Of a stretch of 64,000 nucleotides of DNA, positions 53,303-61,628 are shown piece after piece. The notes under the pieces were generated by a model. The model was not told the origin of the DNA and searched no databases. It saw only the letters and a list, made by a program, of their open reading frames with translations. Position 1 is the first letter of the stretch. Every line of letters begins with the position of its first letter. Source of the stretch: Sphingomonas adhaesiva (GTDB taxonomy: Bacteria > Pseudomonadota > Alphaproteobacteria > Sphingomonadales > Sphingomonadaceae); assembly GCF_036946125.1 (NCBI RefSeq), contig NZ_JAQIJT010000001.1, forward strand, positions 644,501-708,500, in the 5' to 3' direction. Made by a program: the position numbers and the translations under genes.

Positions 53303-54049
53303 ATGACCAAGCAATGCGTCGACGTATCGGGCGAGATGCGCTCCTATATCGGAGCGGGCGCCGCCATGCCGGCGGTGCCGCACGGGTGGCGGCTGTTCGC
53401 GCTCGGCGGGCTGGCGGAGGCACCGGCGCGGGTCGCGATCGTGGCGGCCGAGGCAGGGGCCGAATTGTGCGCCGCCGATCTGGTGCTGGCGGTCGATGCC
53501 GCGGCGTGCCGGCGGCTGGTCGGGGACGCGCCGGGGGGCGCGTGCCGCTGGTACCTGCCGACCGACCTGCGCAGCGTGGCGCTGGCGATCACCGACTGCG
53601 CGCTGCCCGAGCCCGCGCGCGCGACCCTGCGGCTGGCCAAGAGCATCGAGCTGCTGCTGGCGCTGCTGACGCGGGCGGCGGCGGGGGAGCTGGTGGCGGC
53701 GGATGCGGCGGGGGAGCTGCTGGAGGGGGATGCGGTGCGCATCCTCGCCGCGCGGCGGCTGATCGACGAGAACTGGCGCGAGAAGCTGACGCTGGACGAG
53801 ATCGCGCGCAGCTGCGGCGTCAACCGTGCCAAGCTGACGCGCGGGTTCCGCGCGATGTTCCGATGCTCGGTCGCGGATGCGCTGACCGAGAACCGGCTGA
53901 CGCGGGCGCGCCACATGCTGCGCGAGACCGATCTGGCGGTGTCGTCGATCGGCTATGCCTGCGGCTACCGCAACAATGCCAGCTTCACGCGCGCCTTCTC
54001 GCGCCGCTTCGGCATGCCGCCCAGCCAGTTGCGGCAGGTGGCGGCGTGA
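53303..54049 (+). CDS. AraC-family transcriptional regulator
   Basis: A 248-residue regulator with a C-terminal double helix-turn-helix: RLIDENWREKLTLDEIARSC (first HTH, GVNRAKLTRGFRAMF) and IGYACGYRNNASFTRAFSRR (second HTH). The N-terminal part (residues 1-120) has alternating hydrophobic and Ala-rich segments without a recognisable cupin. ATG 53303 follows GAGAGG by 6 nt. Its stop overlaps the GntR start by 4 nt. It is likely autoregulated through O3 and O4. Confidence 0.9.
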   Translation: MTKQCVDVSGEMRSYIGAGAAMPAVPHGWRLFALGGLAEAPARVAIVAAEAGAELCAADLVLAVDAAACRRLVGDAPGGACRWYLPTDLRSVALAITDCALPEPARATLRLAKSIELLLALLTRAAAGELVAADAAGELLEGDAVRILAARRLIDENWREKLTLDEIARSCGVNRAKLTRGFRAMFRCSVADALTENRLTRARHMLRETDLAVSSIGYACGYRNNASFTRAFSRRFGMPPSQLRQVAA

Positions 54050-54741
54050 GCGCGATCGACGCGGGCGGCTCGCTGGCCGATCATGCCGCGCGCCGCGTGC
54101 GCGAGCATATCCGCGCGCACGACCTGAAGGTGGGCGATCCGCTGCCCGGCGAGGGCTGGTTCGCCGCCGACCTGGGGGTCAGCCGCGCGGTGATCCGCGA
54201 GGCGTTCGGCGCGCTGGCGGCGCTGCGGCTGATCGATGTCGCCAACGGGCGGCGCGCGCGGGTGGGCGCGATCGACGGGTCGGTGATGGCGACCTCGATC
54301 GAACATGCGGTGGCGACGGCGCAGGTGTCGGTCGCGGAGGTGTGGGACGTCCGCCGCACGCTGGAGATGCGCACCGCCGAGCTTGCCGCGCGGCATCGCA
54401 CGCCGGCCGACGCGGACGAGATCGCGCGCGCGGCCGACGCGATGGTGGCGGCGGGCGATGCGTTGCAGGAGGTGACGCGCCACGACATCGCCTTCCACCA
54501 GGCGATCGCGCGCGCCAGCGGCAACGCGCTGTTCCGCCAGATCGTCCGCTCGTTCGAGCCGCTGATGACGGTCGCGGTGCCGGTGGCGTGGCGCACCCGC
54601 GTCACCCCGGAGCAGCGCAGCGACATCCTGCGCACGCACCAGCAGATCGCGGACGCCATTCACCGCGGCGACGCCGCCGCGGCCGCGGCGGCGATGGACG
54701 CGCATTTCGTCGCCTCGATCAGCGAGCTGCTCGATCGCTGA
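54046..54741 (+). CDS. GntR-family regulator, FadR/FCD subclass
   Basis: A 231-residue repressor. The N-terminal winged HTH holds LPGEGWFAADLGVSRAVIRE and FGALAALRLIDVANGRRARV. The C-terminal all-helical FCD ligand domain has the metal/acid ligands in VRRTLEMRTAELAA, VTRHDIAFHQAIARASGN and ILRTHQQIADAIHRGD. FCD regulators typically bind odd-centred dyads and sense small carboxylates such as lactate or sugar acids. GTG 54046 overlaps the AraC stop, so the two regulators are translationally coupled. I propose it binds O1-O4. Confidence 0.93.
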   Translation: MSAIDAGGSLADHAARRVREHIRAHDLKVGDPLPGEGWFAADLGVSRAVIREAFGALAALRLIDVANGRRARVGAIDGSVMATSIEHAVATAQVSVAEVWDVRRTLEMRTAELAARHRTPADADEIARAADAMVAAGDALQEVTRHDIAFHQAIARASGNALFRQIVRSFEPLMTVAVPVAWRTRVTPEQRSDILRTHQQIADAIHRGDAAAAAAAMDAHFVASISELLDR

Positions 54742-54782
54742 CATTTGCCCCGCGTCAGGGGCCTCGCATCTGGGGCCCGGCC

Positions 54783-56639
54783 TCAAACGGCGCGGCGGGA
54801 CGCGATCCAGTCGTCCACCTTGCGCTCCAGGATCGGCAGCGGCAGCGAGCCGGATCCGATCAGCAGGTCGTGGAAGCCGCGGATGTCGAACCGCGCGCCC
54901 AGCTCGCGCTCCGCCTTGCGCCGAAGCTCGACGATGCGGATCATGCCGATCTTGTACCCGGTCGCCTGCCCCGGCAGCGTGATGTAGCGCCGCACCTCCG
55001 AACGCCCCTGGTCGGGCGCGGCGCGGCCGGTCCGGACGAGGTAGTCGATCGCCTGCTGCTCGGTCCAGCCCTTGGCATGGATGCCGGTGTCGACGACCAG
55101 CCGCGCCGCGCGGAACAGCTCGGCATCGAGCCGCATGAAATCGTCGGATGCCTCCGGGAAGGCGCCCATCTCCTTGCACAGCGCCTCCGCATAGAGCCCC
55201 CAACCCTCGCCGAAGGCGACGTAGCGCGTGCTCTGGCGGAACTGCGGGCCGCCGCTCTGCCCGACCTGGATGTCGCCCTGCATGACGTGCCCGGGCACCC
55301 CCTCGTGGCACATCAGGTCGCGCATGGCGGAGGGCGGGGTCGCATCGGTCGTGCCGAGCAGGTGGACGTAGACGCGGCCGGGACGTGCCCCGTCGCGGCT
55401 GGGGCCGGCGGCATGCGCCGCGCCGCCCGCGACCTCGCTGAACGACGGCTCGCGCACCACCTCCATGGCGTGGACCGGCAGCTTGTTGAAATAGTTCGGC
55501 AGCAGGGTGCGGTTGAACGCGATCGCGGCGTTGGCATCCCGGAGGTATTTTTCGCGCAGCGCATCGGTCCACGGCACGACGGGGAAGCGGCGCGCGATAT
55601 CGGCGTAGAAGGCGTGGCGGTCCTTCATGCCGACGCTGCGCGCGAGCGCGTCCTGCTCGCCCTCGATCCGCGTCACCTCGGCCAGCCCGATGGCGTGGAT
55701 CTGATCCGCGGTCAGGTCGGTGGTGGTGTTGAGCCGGAGCGCGGCGGTGTACCAGGCCACGCCGTCGGGCAGCGTCAGCGCGCCGACGCGCCCTGACGGC
55801 GCGGTGGGCAGGTCCGCCTGCGCCCAGGCGATGACCCGGTCGTAGGCGGGACGGATCGTCAGCAGCGCGGCGCGCGTGTCGGCGAGGAGCGCGGCGGCCT
55901 GCGCCGCATCGACCGTGCCCGCGGATTGCAGCCGGGCGACCTTCGCCTGCGCATCGGCCCACAAGGGGGAGGGCGCGCCGCCGTCGAACGGCGCGCCGGT
56001 GACGATCGCGCGGCTGCCCGCGATGACGCGCTCGATCTGGAACTTCGGCGCGCGTACGCCCGCGGCGTCGGCCTCCCTGCTCTGCCGGATCGCGGTGTCG
56101 AGGACCGCCGGGATCGCCCGGATGCGCGCGGCATAGGCGCGCATGTCGGCCGCATCCTTCACCGTGTGCGTGTTGATGAGGAAGTCGGGCAGCTGCGCAT
56201 GGATCGAATAGAGGAAGGAATAGAAGGGCGGCGCCTGGCGGCGGAAGCGATAGCCCAGCTCCGCCCGGTCCAGCTCCAGCGCCCAGATGTCGTAATTCTC
56301 ACGCCCCTCCGCCGACAGCCGGCCGCGATCGAACGCCGCCTTCATCCGCGCGACGCTGGCGCGGCGCCATTCGAGCCGGCGCAGCGCGGCGGCGTCGCTT
56401 ATGTCGTCGAGCCGGTCCTGCCCGGTCTTCAGCCCCAGCCGGGTGGCAAGCTGCGGGCGGTCGCGCAGCTCCTCGGCGAATTCCCGGTCGAGGAACGCGT
56501 AGAGGCGCGTATCCTCGGCGTTCGCGCCGGGGGATGCGGGCGTGGCCGGCGTCGTCGCTGCCGCAACCGCGCCCGGGGCGGCGAGTACGAGGGCGGCGGG
56601 CAAGAGGGCGGCGGTAGCCAGCAAGGCGAGTTTCGTCAT
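54783..56639 (-). CDS. DUF885-family putative metallopeptidase, exported
   Basis: A 618-residue protein with a signal peptide (MTKLALLATAALLPAALVLA, cleavage likely after VAA). The DUF885 hallmark is LMCHEGVPGHVMQGDIQ, an HExxPGH-like metal-binding motif, with a following AFGEGWGLYAEALCKEMGAF region. The family is predicted as periplasmic peptidases of unknown specificity. Codon use is normal. It stands alone, convergent with the GntR gene; the small gap holds nothing else. Confidence 0.88.
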   Translation of the reverse strand: MTKLALLATAALLPAALVLAAPGAVAAATTPATPASPGANAEDTRLYAFLDREFAEELRDRPQLATRLGLKTGQDRLDDISDAAALRRLEWRRASVARMKAAFDRGRLSAEGRENYDIWALELDRAELGYRFRRQAPPFYSFLYSIHAQLPDFLINTHTVKDAADMRAYAARIRAIPAVLDTAIRQSREADAAGVRAPKFQIERVIAGSRAIVTGAPFDGGAPSPLWADAQAKVARLQSAGTVDAAQAAALLADTRAALLTIRPAYDRVIAWAQADLPTAPSGRVGALTLPDGVAWYTAALRLNTTTDLTADQIHAIGLAEVTRIEGEQDALARSVGMKDRHAFYADIARRFPVVPWTDALREKYLRDANAAIAFNRTLLPNYFNKLPVHAMEVVREPSFSEVAGGAAHAAGPSRDGARPGRVYVHLLGTTDATPPSAMRDLMCHEGVPGHVMQGDIQVGQSGGPQFRQSTRYVAFGEGWGLYAEALCKEMGAFPEASDDFMRLDAELFRAARLVVDTGIHAKGWTEQQAIDYLVRTGRAAPDQGRSEVRRYITLPGQATGYKIGMIRIVELRRKAERELGARFDIRGFHDLLIGSGSLPLPILERKVDDWIASRRAV

Positions 56640-56717
56640 TGGAATCCCTCGATAGTCCGAGGTCAGCCTATCGACGGTCGTGCCTCCGGTGAAGACGCAA
56701 ACCAGCGCCGCGCGACG

Positions 56718-58292
56718 TCACGCCGCAGCGGCGGCGGTGGCCTGATCGGCGTTCAGGAAGGAGACGAACAGGTCGGTGGACTGTCGCAGCGCCTGCGCGC
56801 TGCCGGCGAGGTCGCGCGTGCTGCCGCGGACCTGCGTCGACAGGTTGGACGCCTCACCGATCGCGGTGGCGGCGCGGCCGATCTCGGTCTTGATCAGCGA
56901 GGTCTGCCGCACGACGCGCTCGGCGCCGTCGTTGACGGCTTCGGTGCCGCGGCGATGCTCGACGATCGCGGTGGCGATCGACGAAGCGGCGGCGGAGACT
57001 TCGCCGATCGCGCCGTTGACGCCGTTCAACCGCCGGCTCGTCTCCGCCACGCCGTCGCGGATCGCGGCGACCAGGTGGCGGATACGGTCGCTCGCGCGGC
57101 CGGTTTCGCCGGACAGCGACTTGATCTCGCCCGCGACCACGCTGAAGCCGCGGCCGGCGTCGCCGGCGCGCGCGGCCTCGATCGTGGCGTTGAGCGCGAG
57201 CAGCGTGGTCTTCGCCGCGATCTGCTGGATATCGTCGAGGAACCCCTCGATCTGGACCGCGCGCTCCTCGAGCGAGTGGATCGTCGTCACCGTCCGTTCC
57301 GCCTCCGCGCTGGCGACGGCGGTCACCTTCGTCTGCGCATCGGCGGTCAGCGCGACGGTGCGGATCGACCCCGACAGCGTGCGGATCGAGGCGGCGACCG
57401 CGGCGATCTCGGTCGCGGTCTGCGACGCGCCCGCGGCGACGTTCACTGCGTCGCGCGTCGCGTCGCCGCTCACGCTTTCCAGCCGGACTGCGGCTTCCTC
57501 CAGCTTGTCGATCGCCTGCCCGATCACCTTCACCACCGACGATACGGACGCGTCGAACTCGTGCGCCAGCGTGACCAGCTCGCCGCGGCGTTCCTCCGCC
57601 AGCCGCGCGGCCTGCGCCTCGCGCGCGCGGCGCTCCTGCGCGGCGACCTCCTGCGCGACGCGCGCCTCCTCCATCGCCAGCTCGGTGCGGCGGCGTTCCT
57701 GCTCCGCCTGCGCCGCCGATTCGCGGGCCTGCGCCAGCGACCGTCCGTGCGAGCCGAACAGCCGCACCAGATGCGCGGTGACGAGCGACAGGGCGCCGAA
57801 CTGCAGCAGCACCGCCACCGCGTGGAAGATCACGCGCGCCAGATTGCCGCTGCCGGCGAACACCCATTCGGGCGCCAGCCATTCGAGCGCCAGATGATGG
57901 AGCGCGGTCAGCAGCGTCGCGACCAGGATCGGCCGCCAGTCGGCGACGACGACGAGCGCCGCCATCGCGACGAAGAAATACATGTGCGCGTCCATCTGCC
58001 ACGCATGCCCCTTCAACAGGAACACGAGCAGCGCGGGCAGCATCGCCGCGGGCACGCCCAGCGTCAGCCGCGCCTGCGCATCGTAGCGCCGCCGCAGCGC
58101 CATCAGCGTCGGCACCGCGTTCACCAGCGCGCCGATGACGAGGATGGGCAGGACGATACCGCGATCCATCACGACGGCGGCGGCAACCATCAGCAGCAGG
58201 ACGGTCCAGCCCATGACGGCCCAGGCGCGCACGCCGAAGCGGCGCAGCCGGTCGACCTCGGGCAGGCGGGTGCCGGTAGCGGCGTCGGTCAT
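56718..58292 (-). CDS. Methyl-accepting chemotaxis protein with His-rich membrane sensor
   Basis: A 524-residue chemoreceptor with five to six N-terminal helices (residues about 20-190) and no periplasmic sensory domain. The helices carry clustered histidines: HAWQMDAHMYFFVAM, TALHHLALEWLAPEWVF, and IFHAVAVLL. A coiled-coil linker (SLAQARESAAQAEQERRRTE) leads to the MCP signalling domain with hairpin-tip FLDDIQQIAAKTTLLALNAT and GRGFSVVAGEIKSLS. Start ATG 58292 overlaps the stop of the small upstream gene (ATGA). No CheA or CheW genes are near. Confidence 0.92.
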   Translation of the reverse strand: MTDAATGTRLPEVDRLRRFGVRAWAVMGWTVLLLMVAAAVVMDRGIVLPILVIGALVNAVPTLMALRRRYDAQARLTLGVPAAMLPALLVFLLKGHAWQMDAHMYFFVAMAALVVVADWRPILVATLLTALHHLALEWLAPEWVFAGSGNLARVIFHAVAVLLQFGALSLVTAHLVRLFGSHGRSLAQARESAAQAEQERRRTELAMEEARVAQEVAAQERRAREAQAARLAEERRGELVTLAHEFDASVSSVVKVIGQAIDKLEEAAVRLESVSGDATRDAVNVAAGASQTATEIAAVAASIRTLSGSIRTVALTADAQTKVTAVASAEAERTVTTIHSLEERAVQIEGFLDDIQQIAAKTTLLALNATIEAARAGDAGRGFSVVAGEIKSLSGETGRASDRIRHLVAAIRDGVAETSRRLNGVNGAIGEVSAAASSIATAIVEHRRGTEAVNDGAERVVRQTSLIKTEIGRAATAIGEASNLSTQVRGSTRDLAGSAQALRQSTDLFVSFLNADQATAAAAA

Positions 58293-58609
58293 GCCGTCAC
58301 CCCCGCAGCGATGGACGTACCGCAGCCGGCGGGTGTCGGTGCCAGCATCACCACGCTCCCGGGCGCGAACAGCGCGGCGATCGCGGCGCGGTCGCCGCGC
58401 ACGACGAGCGATCCCGGCAGCCAGCCGCGGCCCATGACGGGGACGTGCCCGTCCAGCATGCGGACCAGCGTGCGGTCGGCGTCCGCGCCGTCGATGGGGA
58501 CGATCGTCATGCTTCCCGTCGCAGGCGGCCACAGCGCCATCGCCAGCAGTCCGGCGACCGCAACCGCCATCTGCGACGCGATCAGGATGATGGAGGCGTG
58601 TCGGCGCAT
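58289..58609 (-). CDS. Small membrane-anchored protein coupled to the chemoreceptor
   Basis: A 106-residue protein with one N-terminal membrane helix (ASIILIASQMAVAVAGLLAM) and a short extracytoplasmic part (MTIVPIDGADADRTLVRMLD, then SLVVRGDRAAIAALF and a single Cys near the C-terminus). The 4-nt overlap with the chemoreceptor gene suggests they act together, perhaps as a periplasmic input partner. No known family recognised. Upstream, 58610-58807 holds only the divergent promoters. Confidence 0.7.
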   Translation of the reverse strand: MRRHASIILIASQMAVAVAGLLAMALWPPATGSMTIVPIDGADADRTLVRMLDGHVPVMGRGWLPGSLVVRGDRAAIAALFAPGSVVMLAPTPAGCGTSIAAGVTA

Positions 58610-58807
58610 GGCGCGGATATCGCCCGGAATGGTAAAGAATTGCCGACCGGAATGGCACTATTTATCCCCGTTATCCATTCGATGTCCTGTATGACGGGGG
58701 CACCGGGGAACCGGCGCGCGCCGTTAGCCTGGATCAGGAAATCCGCGTGCGACAGGAGGCGATTTGGTGGCTAGATCAGCCCCTTGGCTATTCGGGAGAG
58801 GTGGCTG

Positions 58808-59179
58808 GTGGATGCGCTGATCCTGATCGTCGAAGACCAGCCGCTGCACGCGAAGCTGTTCGTGGAGGTCGCGCGCGCCAACGGGATGAAGGCGATCGCC
58901 ACCGCCAGGGGCGAAGAAGCGCTCAAGCTGATGGCCAGCGTGCGGCCGACACTGGTGCTGATGGACGTCTATCTGCCTGACGGCGACGGGCGCCACGTCA
59001 TCGCGCACATGCGCGGCGACGACCGGATGCAGGCGATCCCGGTCGTCGCGATCTCCGCGCTGTCCGACCGCGACACGATCGACGGCAGCCTGTCGGCGGG
59101 CGCGGACGGTTTCCTGTCCAAGCCGGTGTCGATCAAGGCGCTGTCCGCCGAACTGCGACGCCTCGCCCCGCCGCGCTGA
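58808..59179 (+). CDS. Single-domain response regulator (DivK/CheY-like)
   Basis: A 123-residue receiver. It contains ILIVEDQPLHAKLF (acidic pocket), the phospho-acceptor Asp in LVLMDVYLPDGDG, the Ser/Thr in VAISALSD, and Lys in GFLSKPVSIKAL. The DivK-type phrase VEDQPLHAKLF is close to the DivK family. No output domain is attached. The start is GTG 58808 behind GGGAGAGG; an earlier TTG at 58784 is open but less likely. It is divergent from the chemoreceptor cluster, and may be its partner. Confidence 0.9.
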   Translation: MDALILIVEDQPLHAKLFVEVARANGMKAIATARGEEALKLMASVRPTLVLMDVYLPDGDGRHVIAHMRGDDRMQAIPVVAISALSDRDTIDGSLSAGADGFLSKPVSIKALSAELRRLAPPR

Positions 59180-59212
59180 CCGGGCGGACGGCCGGCGCGG
59201 GTTCGATCCGGA

Positions 59213-59764
59213 TCAGCGCAGGATGACGTCGGCGCCGTGCTTGTGCGCGCGGATTTCCTCTTCGCTCAGGCCGTTGATCTCGTGCGGGAAGATGAGCCAT
59301 TCGCTGGTTTCGTGGACGAAATAGTCGGGCCGCCGCCCGGTCACGTTGCGCGACGGCTTGAAATAGACGGTCGCGACCTTCACCTCGCGCGGCAGGTTGT
59401 TGCGGCAACGCTCCGCGAGCTCCTTCAGCACGGCGCGGATCGATCGGCCGGAATCGAACACGTCGTCGATCAGGAGCAGGCGATCCTCCGGGTTGAGCAC
59501 GTCGATCAGATAGCCCAGGCCGTGGATGCGCACCTGCGGCTCCTGTCGGTCGATCCCGGTATAGGAGGCGGTGCGGATCGCGATATGGTCGCTGTGGACG
59601 CCGCGATATTCGAGCAGTTCCTGGACCGCGATGCCCACCGGCGCGCCGCCGCGCCAGATCCCGACGATATGGGTCGGCCGGAATCCCGAATCGAAGACCA
59701 GATTGGCGAGGCGGAACGAATCCTCGAGCAGGCGGTCGGCGGACAGATAGACTTTGGTGACCAC
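59213..59764 (-). CDS. Phosphoribosyltransferase-domain protein
   Basis: A 183-residue type I PRTase. The PRPP-binding loop is DRLLLIDDVFDSGRS, with the hood VGIWRGGAPVGIAVQE at the N-terminal side, the pyrophosphate loop region, and VATVYFKPSRNVTGRRPDYF at the end. It resembles hypoxanthine-guanine or xanthine PRTases of nucleobase salvage, but the substrate cannot be assigned from sequence. The start is GTG 59764; ATG 59803 is an alternative. It is convergent with the receiver gene. Confidence 0.85.
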   Translation of the reverse strand: MVTKVYLSADRLLEDSFRLANLVFDSGFRPTHIVGIWRGGAPVGIAVQELLEYRGVHSDHIAIRTASYTGIDRQEPQVRIHGLGYLIDVLNPEDRLLLIDDVFDSGRSIRAVLKELAERCRNNLPREVKVATVYFKPSRNVTGRRPDYFVHETSEWLIFPHEINGLSEEEIRAHKHGADVILR

Positions 59765-59913
59765 GGAATTTCCATCATGGTTGCAGGACCGGGGGACGGG
59801 CATGTTGTCCAGCGACGGCCCGGAGAGCAACCGCGGAGACGGGCCGGGAGTCGTGGGCGGGGACGGCCGCCCTCTCGCACGATAGCCGAAGAAAATCGGG
59901 ACCCCGGGTCAAG

Positions 59914-60073
59914 CCGAGACCTCTGCGAAACTCAGCTCCTTGTCCCCCGGCGAAGGCCGGGCCCAGCTGGGGAACGGCAGTAACAGACGGAAAAGCCACG
60001 CCAACTGGGACCCGGCCTTCGCCGGGGAACGGCGAAATTGCCGAGCGATCCGCGACGTTCGCAGCGGTCTCGG
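59914..60073. repeat. 160-bp palindromic element, copy B
   Basis: A near-identical copy of 33888-34048: outer arms CCGAGACCTCTGCGAAA (59914-59930) and GTTCGCAGCGGTCTCGG (60057-60073, two mismatches), with inner GC-rich arms and the loop GTAACAGACGGAAAAGCCAC. It lies in the 59765-60119 gap before the hutF stop. No gene or further signal is seen in that gap. Confidence 0.8.
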
Positions 60074-60119
60074 TCAAGCCCGGGGTGACGGCAAGGAACC
60101 GAACCTCTGTTCCACCAAG

Positions 60120-61556
60120 CTAAGCGAGCAGGCGGCGCACGATCGAGTCGAAGCGCGTGGCGATCGCGTCGCGGTCGTGGTGACGACCGTTCGCGACCAC
60201 CTCGACGCCGCGCCGCCAGACGCGATCCACCGACCCGCGCGCGAAGACCCATGCGTCGAGCGCGCGGTCGCCGGCGTCGCAGGGCACGGCGCGGAGCGCG
60301 ACCAGATCGGCGCTCTCGCCCACCGCGATCCGGCCGCCCGCCCCCAGCGCGGCGCGACCGCCCGCCCCCAGCGCGGCGCGACCGCCCGCCCCCAGCGCGG
60401 CGCGACCGCCCGCCCCCAGCGCGGCGCGACCGCCCGCCCCCAGCGCGGCGCGACCGCCCGCCATCGCCTCCTCCACCAGCAGCCGGCCGGTGGAGCGGTG
60501 GCCGCTCGCCAGCACGGTGCGTCGCTCGCGCGTCAACCGCTGGCCATATTCCAGCGTACGCAGCTCCTCCGCCGCGTCGATCCGGACGTTGGAATCGGTC
60601 CCGATGCCGATGCGCCCACCCGCCGCGACGAACTCTTCCGCGGGAAAGATGCCGTCGCCCAGATTGGCCTCGGTCACCGGGCACAGCCCCACGACCGCCC
60701 CTGCCGCGGCGATGGCGTCGCGCTCCGCCGGCGTGACATGGGTGGCGTGGACCAGGCACCAGCGCGCATCGACCGATTGCGCCTCCAGCAGCCATTCGAC
60801 CGGCCGCCGCCCGCTCCATGCGACGCAATCCGCCACTTCCCGGCGCTGCTCGGCGATATGGATGTGGATCGGCGCGCCGGGCGCCAGCGACGCCAGCGCG
60901 CCCAGTTGCCCCGGCGCGACCGCGCGCAGCGAGTGCGGCGCCACGCCCACCACCGCATCGGGCAAGGTACTGCACGCGCGGACGCTGGCGGCATGCAACC
61001 GCGCATAGCCGTCGAGATCGGTGACGAACCGCCGCTGCATCTCCTGCGGCGGCTGTGCACCGAAGCCGGAATAGGCATAGAACACGGGCAGCAGCGTCAG
61101 CGCGATGCCGGTCGCCTCCGCCGCGCTCGCCACCGCCGCCGCCATCTCCGCGGCGTCGGCGAAGGGCGTGCCGCCCGGCGCGTGATGCAGATAGTGGAAC
61201 TCGCCCACGCGAGTGAACCCGCCCTCCAGCATCTCGCAGAAGGCCATCGCCGCGATCCCCGCCAGATCGTCGGGAGCGATCGCGCCGACCAGCCGGTACA
61301 TCAGGTCGCGCCAGCTCCAGAAATCGTCGCCGGCCGGGCCGGAGCGCGCCTCCGCGTATCCCGCCATCAATCGCTGGAACGCGTGGCTGTGGAGGTTGGG
61401 CATCCCGGCGACCGCGGTGGCGTATCGCGCCTCGCCCGCGGCGGGCGGCGCGTCCGCCTCGATCCGCGCGATGCGCCCGTCCGCGATGCCGATCCGCACA
61501 TCGCGCGCCCAGCCGTCGGGAAGCAGTGCCTGCCCGAACCACATGCAACTCGCCAT
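60120..61556 (-). CDS. hutF: Formimidoylglutamate deiminase
   Basis: A 478-residue amidohydrolase that hydrolyses N-formimino-L-glutamate to N-formylglutamate. Metal ligands are visible: PNLHSHAFQR (His56, His58), VGVAPHSLRA, IHIHIAEQRREV and GIGTDSNVR (Asp321). Residues 367-406 are five exact GGRAALGA repeats, encoded by a 24-bp tandem repeat, where I expect a single copy; removing four copies gives about 446 residues, close to the family length. It is divergent from hutI. Confidence 0.95.
   Translation of the reverse strand: MASCMWFGQALLPDGWARDVRIGIADGRIARIEADAPPAAGEARYATAVAGMPNLHSHAFQRLMAGYAEARSGPAGDDFWSWRDLMYRLVGAIAPDDLAGIAAMAFCEMLEGGFTRVGEFHYLHHAPGGTPFADAAEMAAAVASAAEATGIALTLLPVFYAYSGFGAQPPQEMQRRFVTDLDGYARLHAASVRACSTLPDAVVGVAPHSLRAVAPGQLGALASLAPGAPIHIHIAEQRREVADCVAWSGRRPVEWLLEAQSVDARWCLVHATHVTPAERDAIAAAGAVVGLCPVTEANLGDGIFPAEEFVAAGGRIGIGTDSNVRIDAAEELRTLEYGQRLTRERRTVLASGHRSTGRLLVEEAMAGGRAALGAGGRAALGAGGRAALGAGGRAALGAGGRAALGAGGRIAVGESADLVALRAVPCDAGDRALDAWVFARGSVDRVWRRGVEVVANGRHHDRDAIATRFDSIVRRLLA
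60334..60453. repeat. 24-bp in-frame minisatellite inside hutF
   Basis: Five exact copies of a 24-bp unit (starts CCGCCCGCCCCCAGCGCGGC) lie in tandem at 60334-60357, 60358-60381, 60382-60405, 60406-60429 and 60430-60453, followed by a 9-nt partial copy. They encode GGRAALGA on the minus strand. Confidence 0.97.
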
Positions 61557-61605
61557 CGCTCACTCCCGCCGTGTCGGGGATGGACAATATCTTCGACTCG
61601 TGGTT

Positions 61606-61617
61606 TTGTATATACAA
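61606..61617. promoter_or_regulatory. Putative HutC operator between hutF and hutI
   Basis: TTGTATATACAA is a perfect 12-bp palindrome in the 72-nt divergent region, 12 nt before the hutI start. HutC boxes in other proteobacteria follow the TTGTATATACAA form. No hutC gene is in the window, so it must lie beyond the right end or elsewhere. Confidence 0.7.
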
Positions 61618-61628
61618 TTGGAGGCGGG

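Noticed and set aside
60334..60453. CRISPR-like regular repeat
   Set aside because: Units are directly adjacent with no spacers and are in-frame within hutF.
59940..61628. Long open frame upstream of hutI
   Set aside because: It runs through a repeat element and antisense to hutF; hutI has its own ribosome site at ATG 61629.
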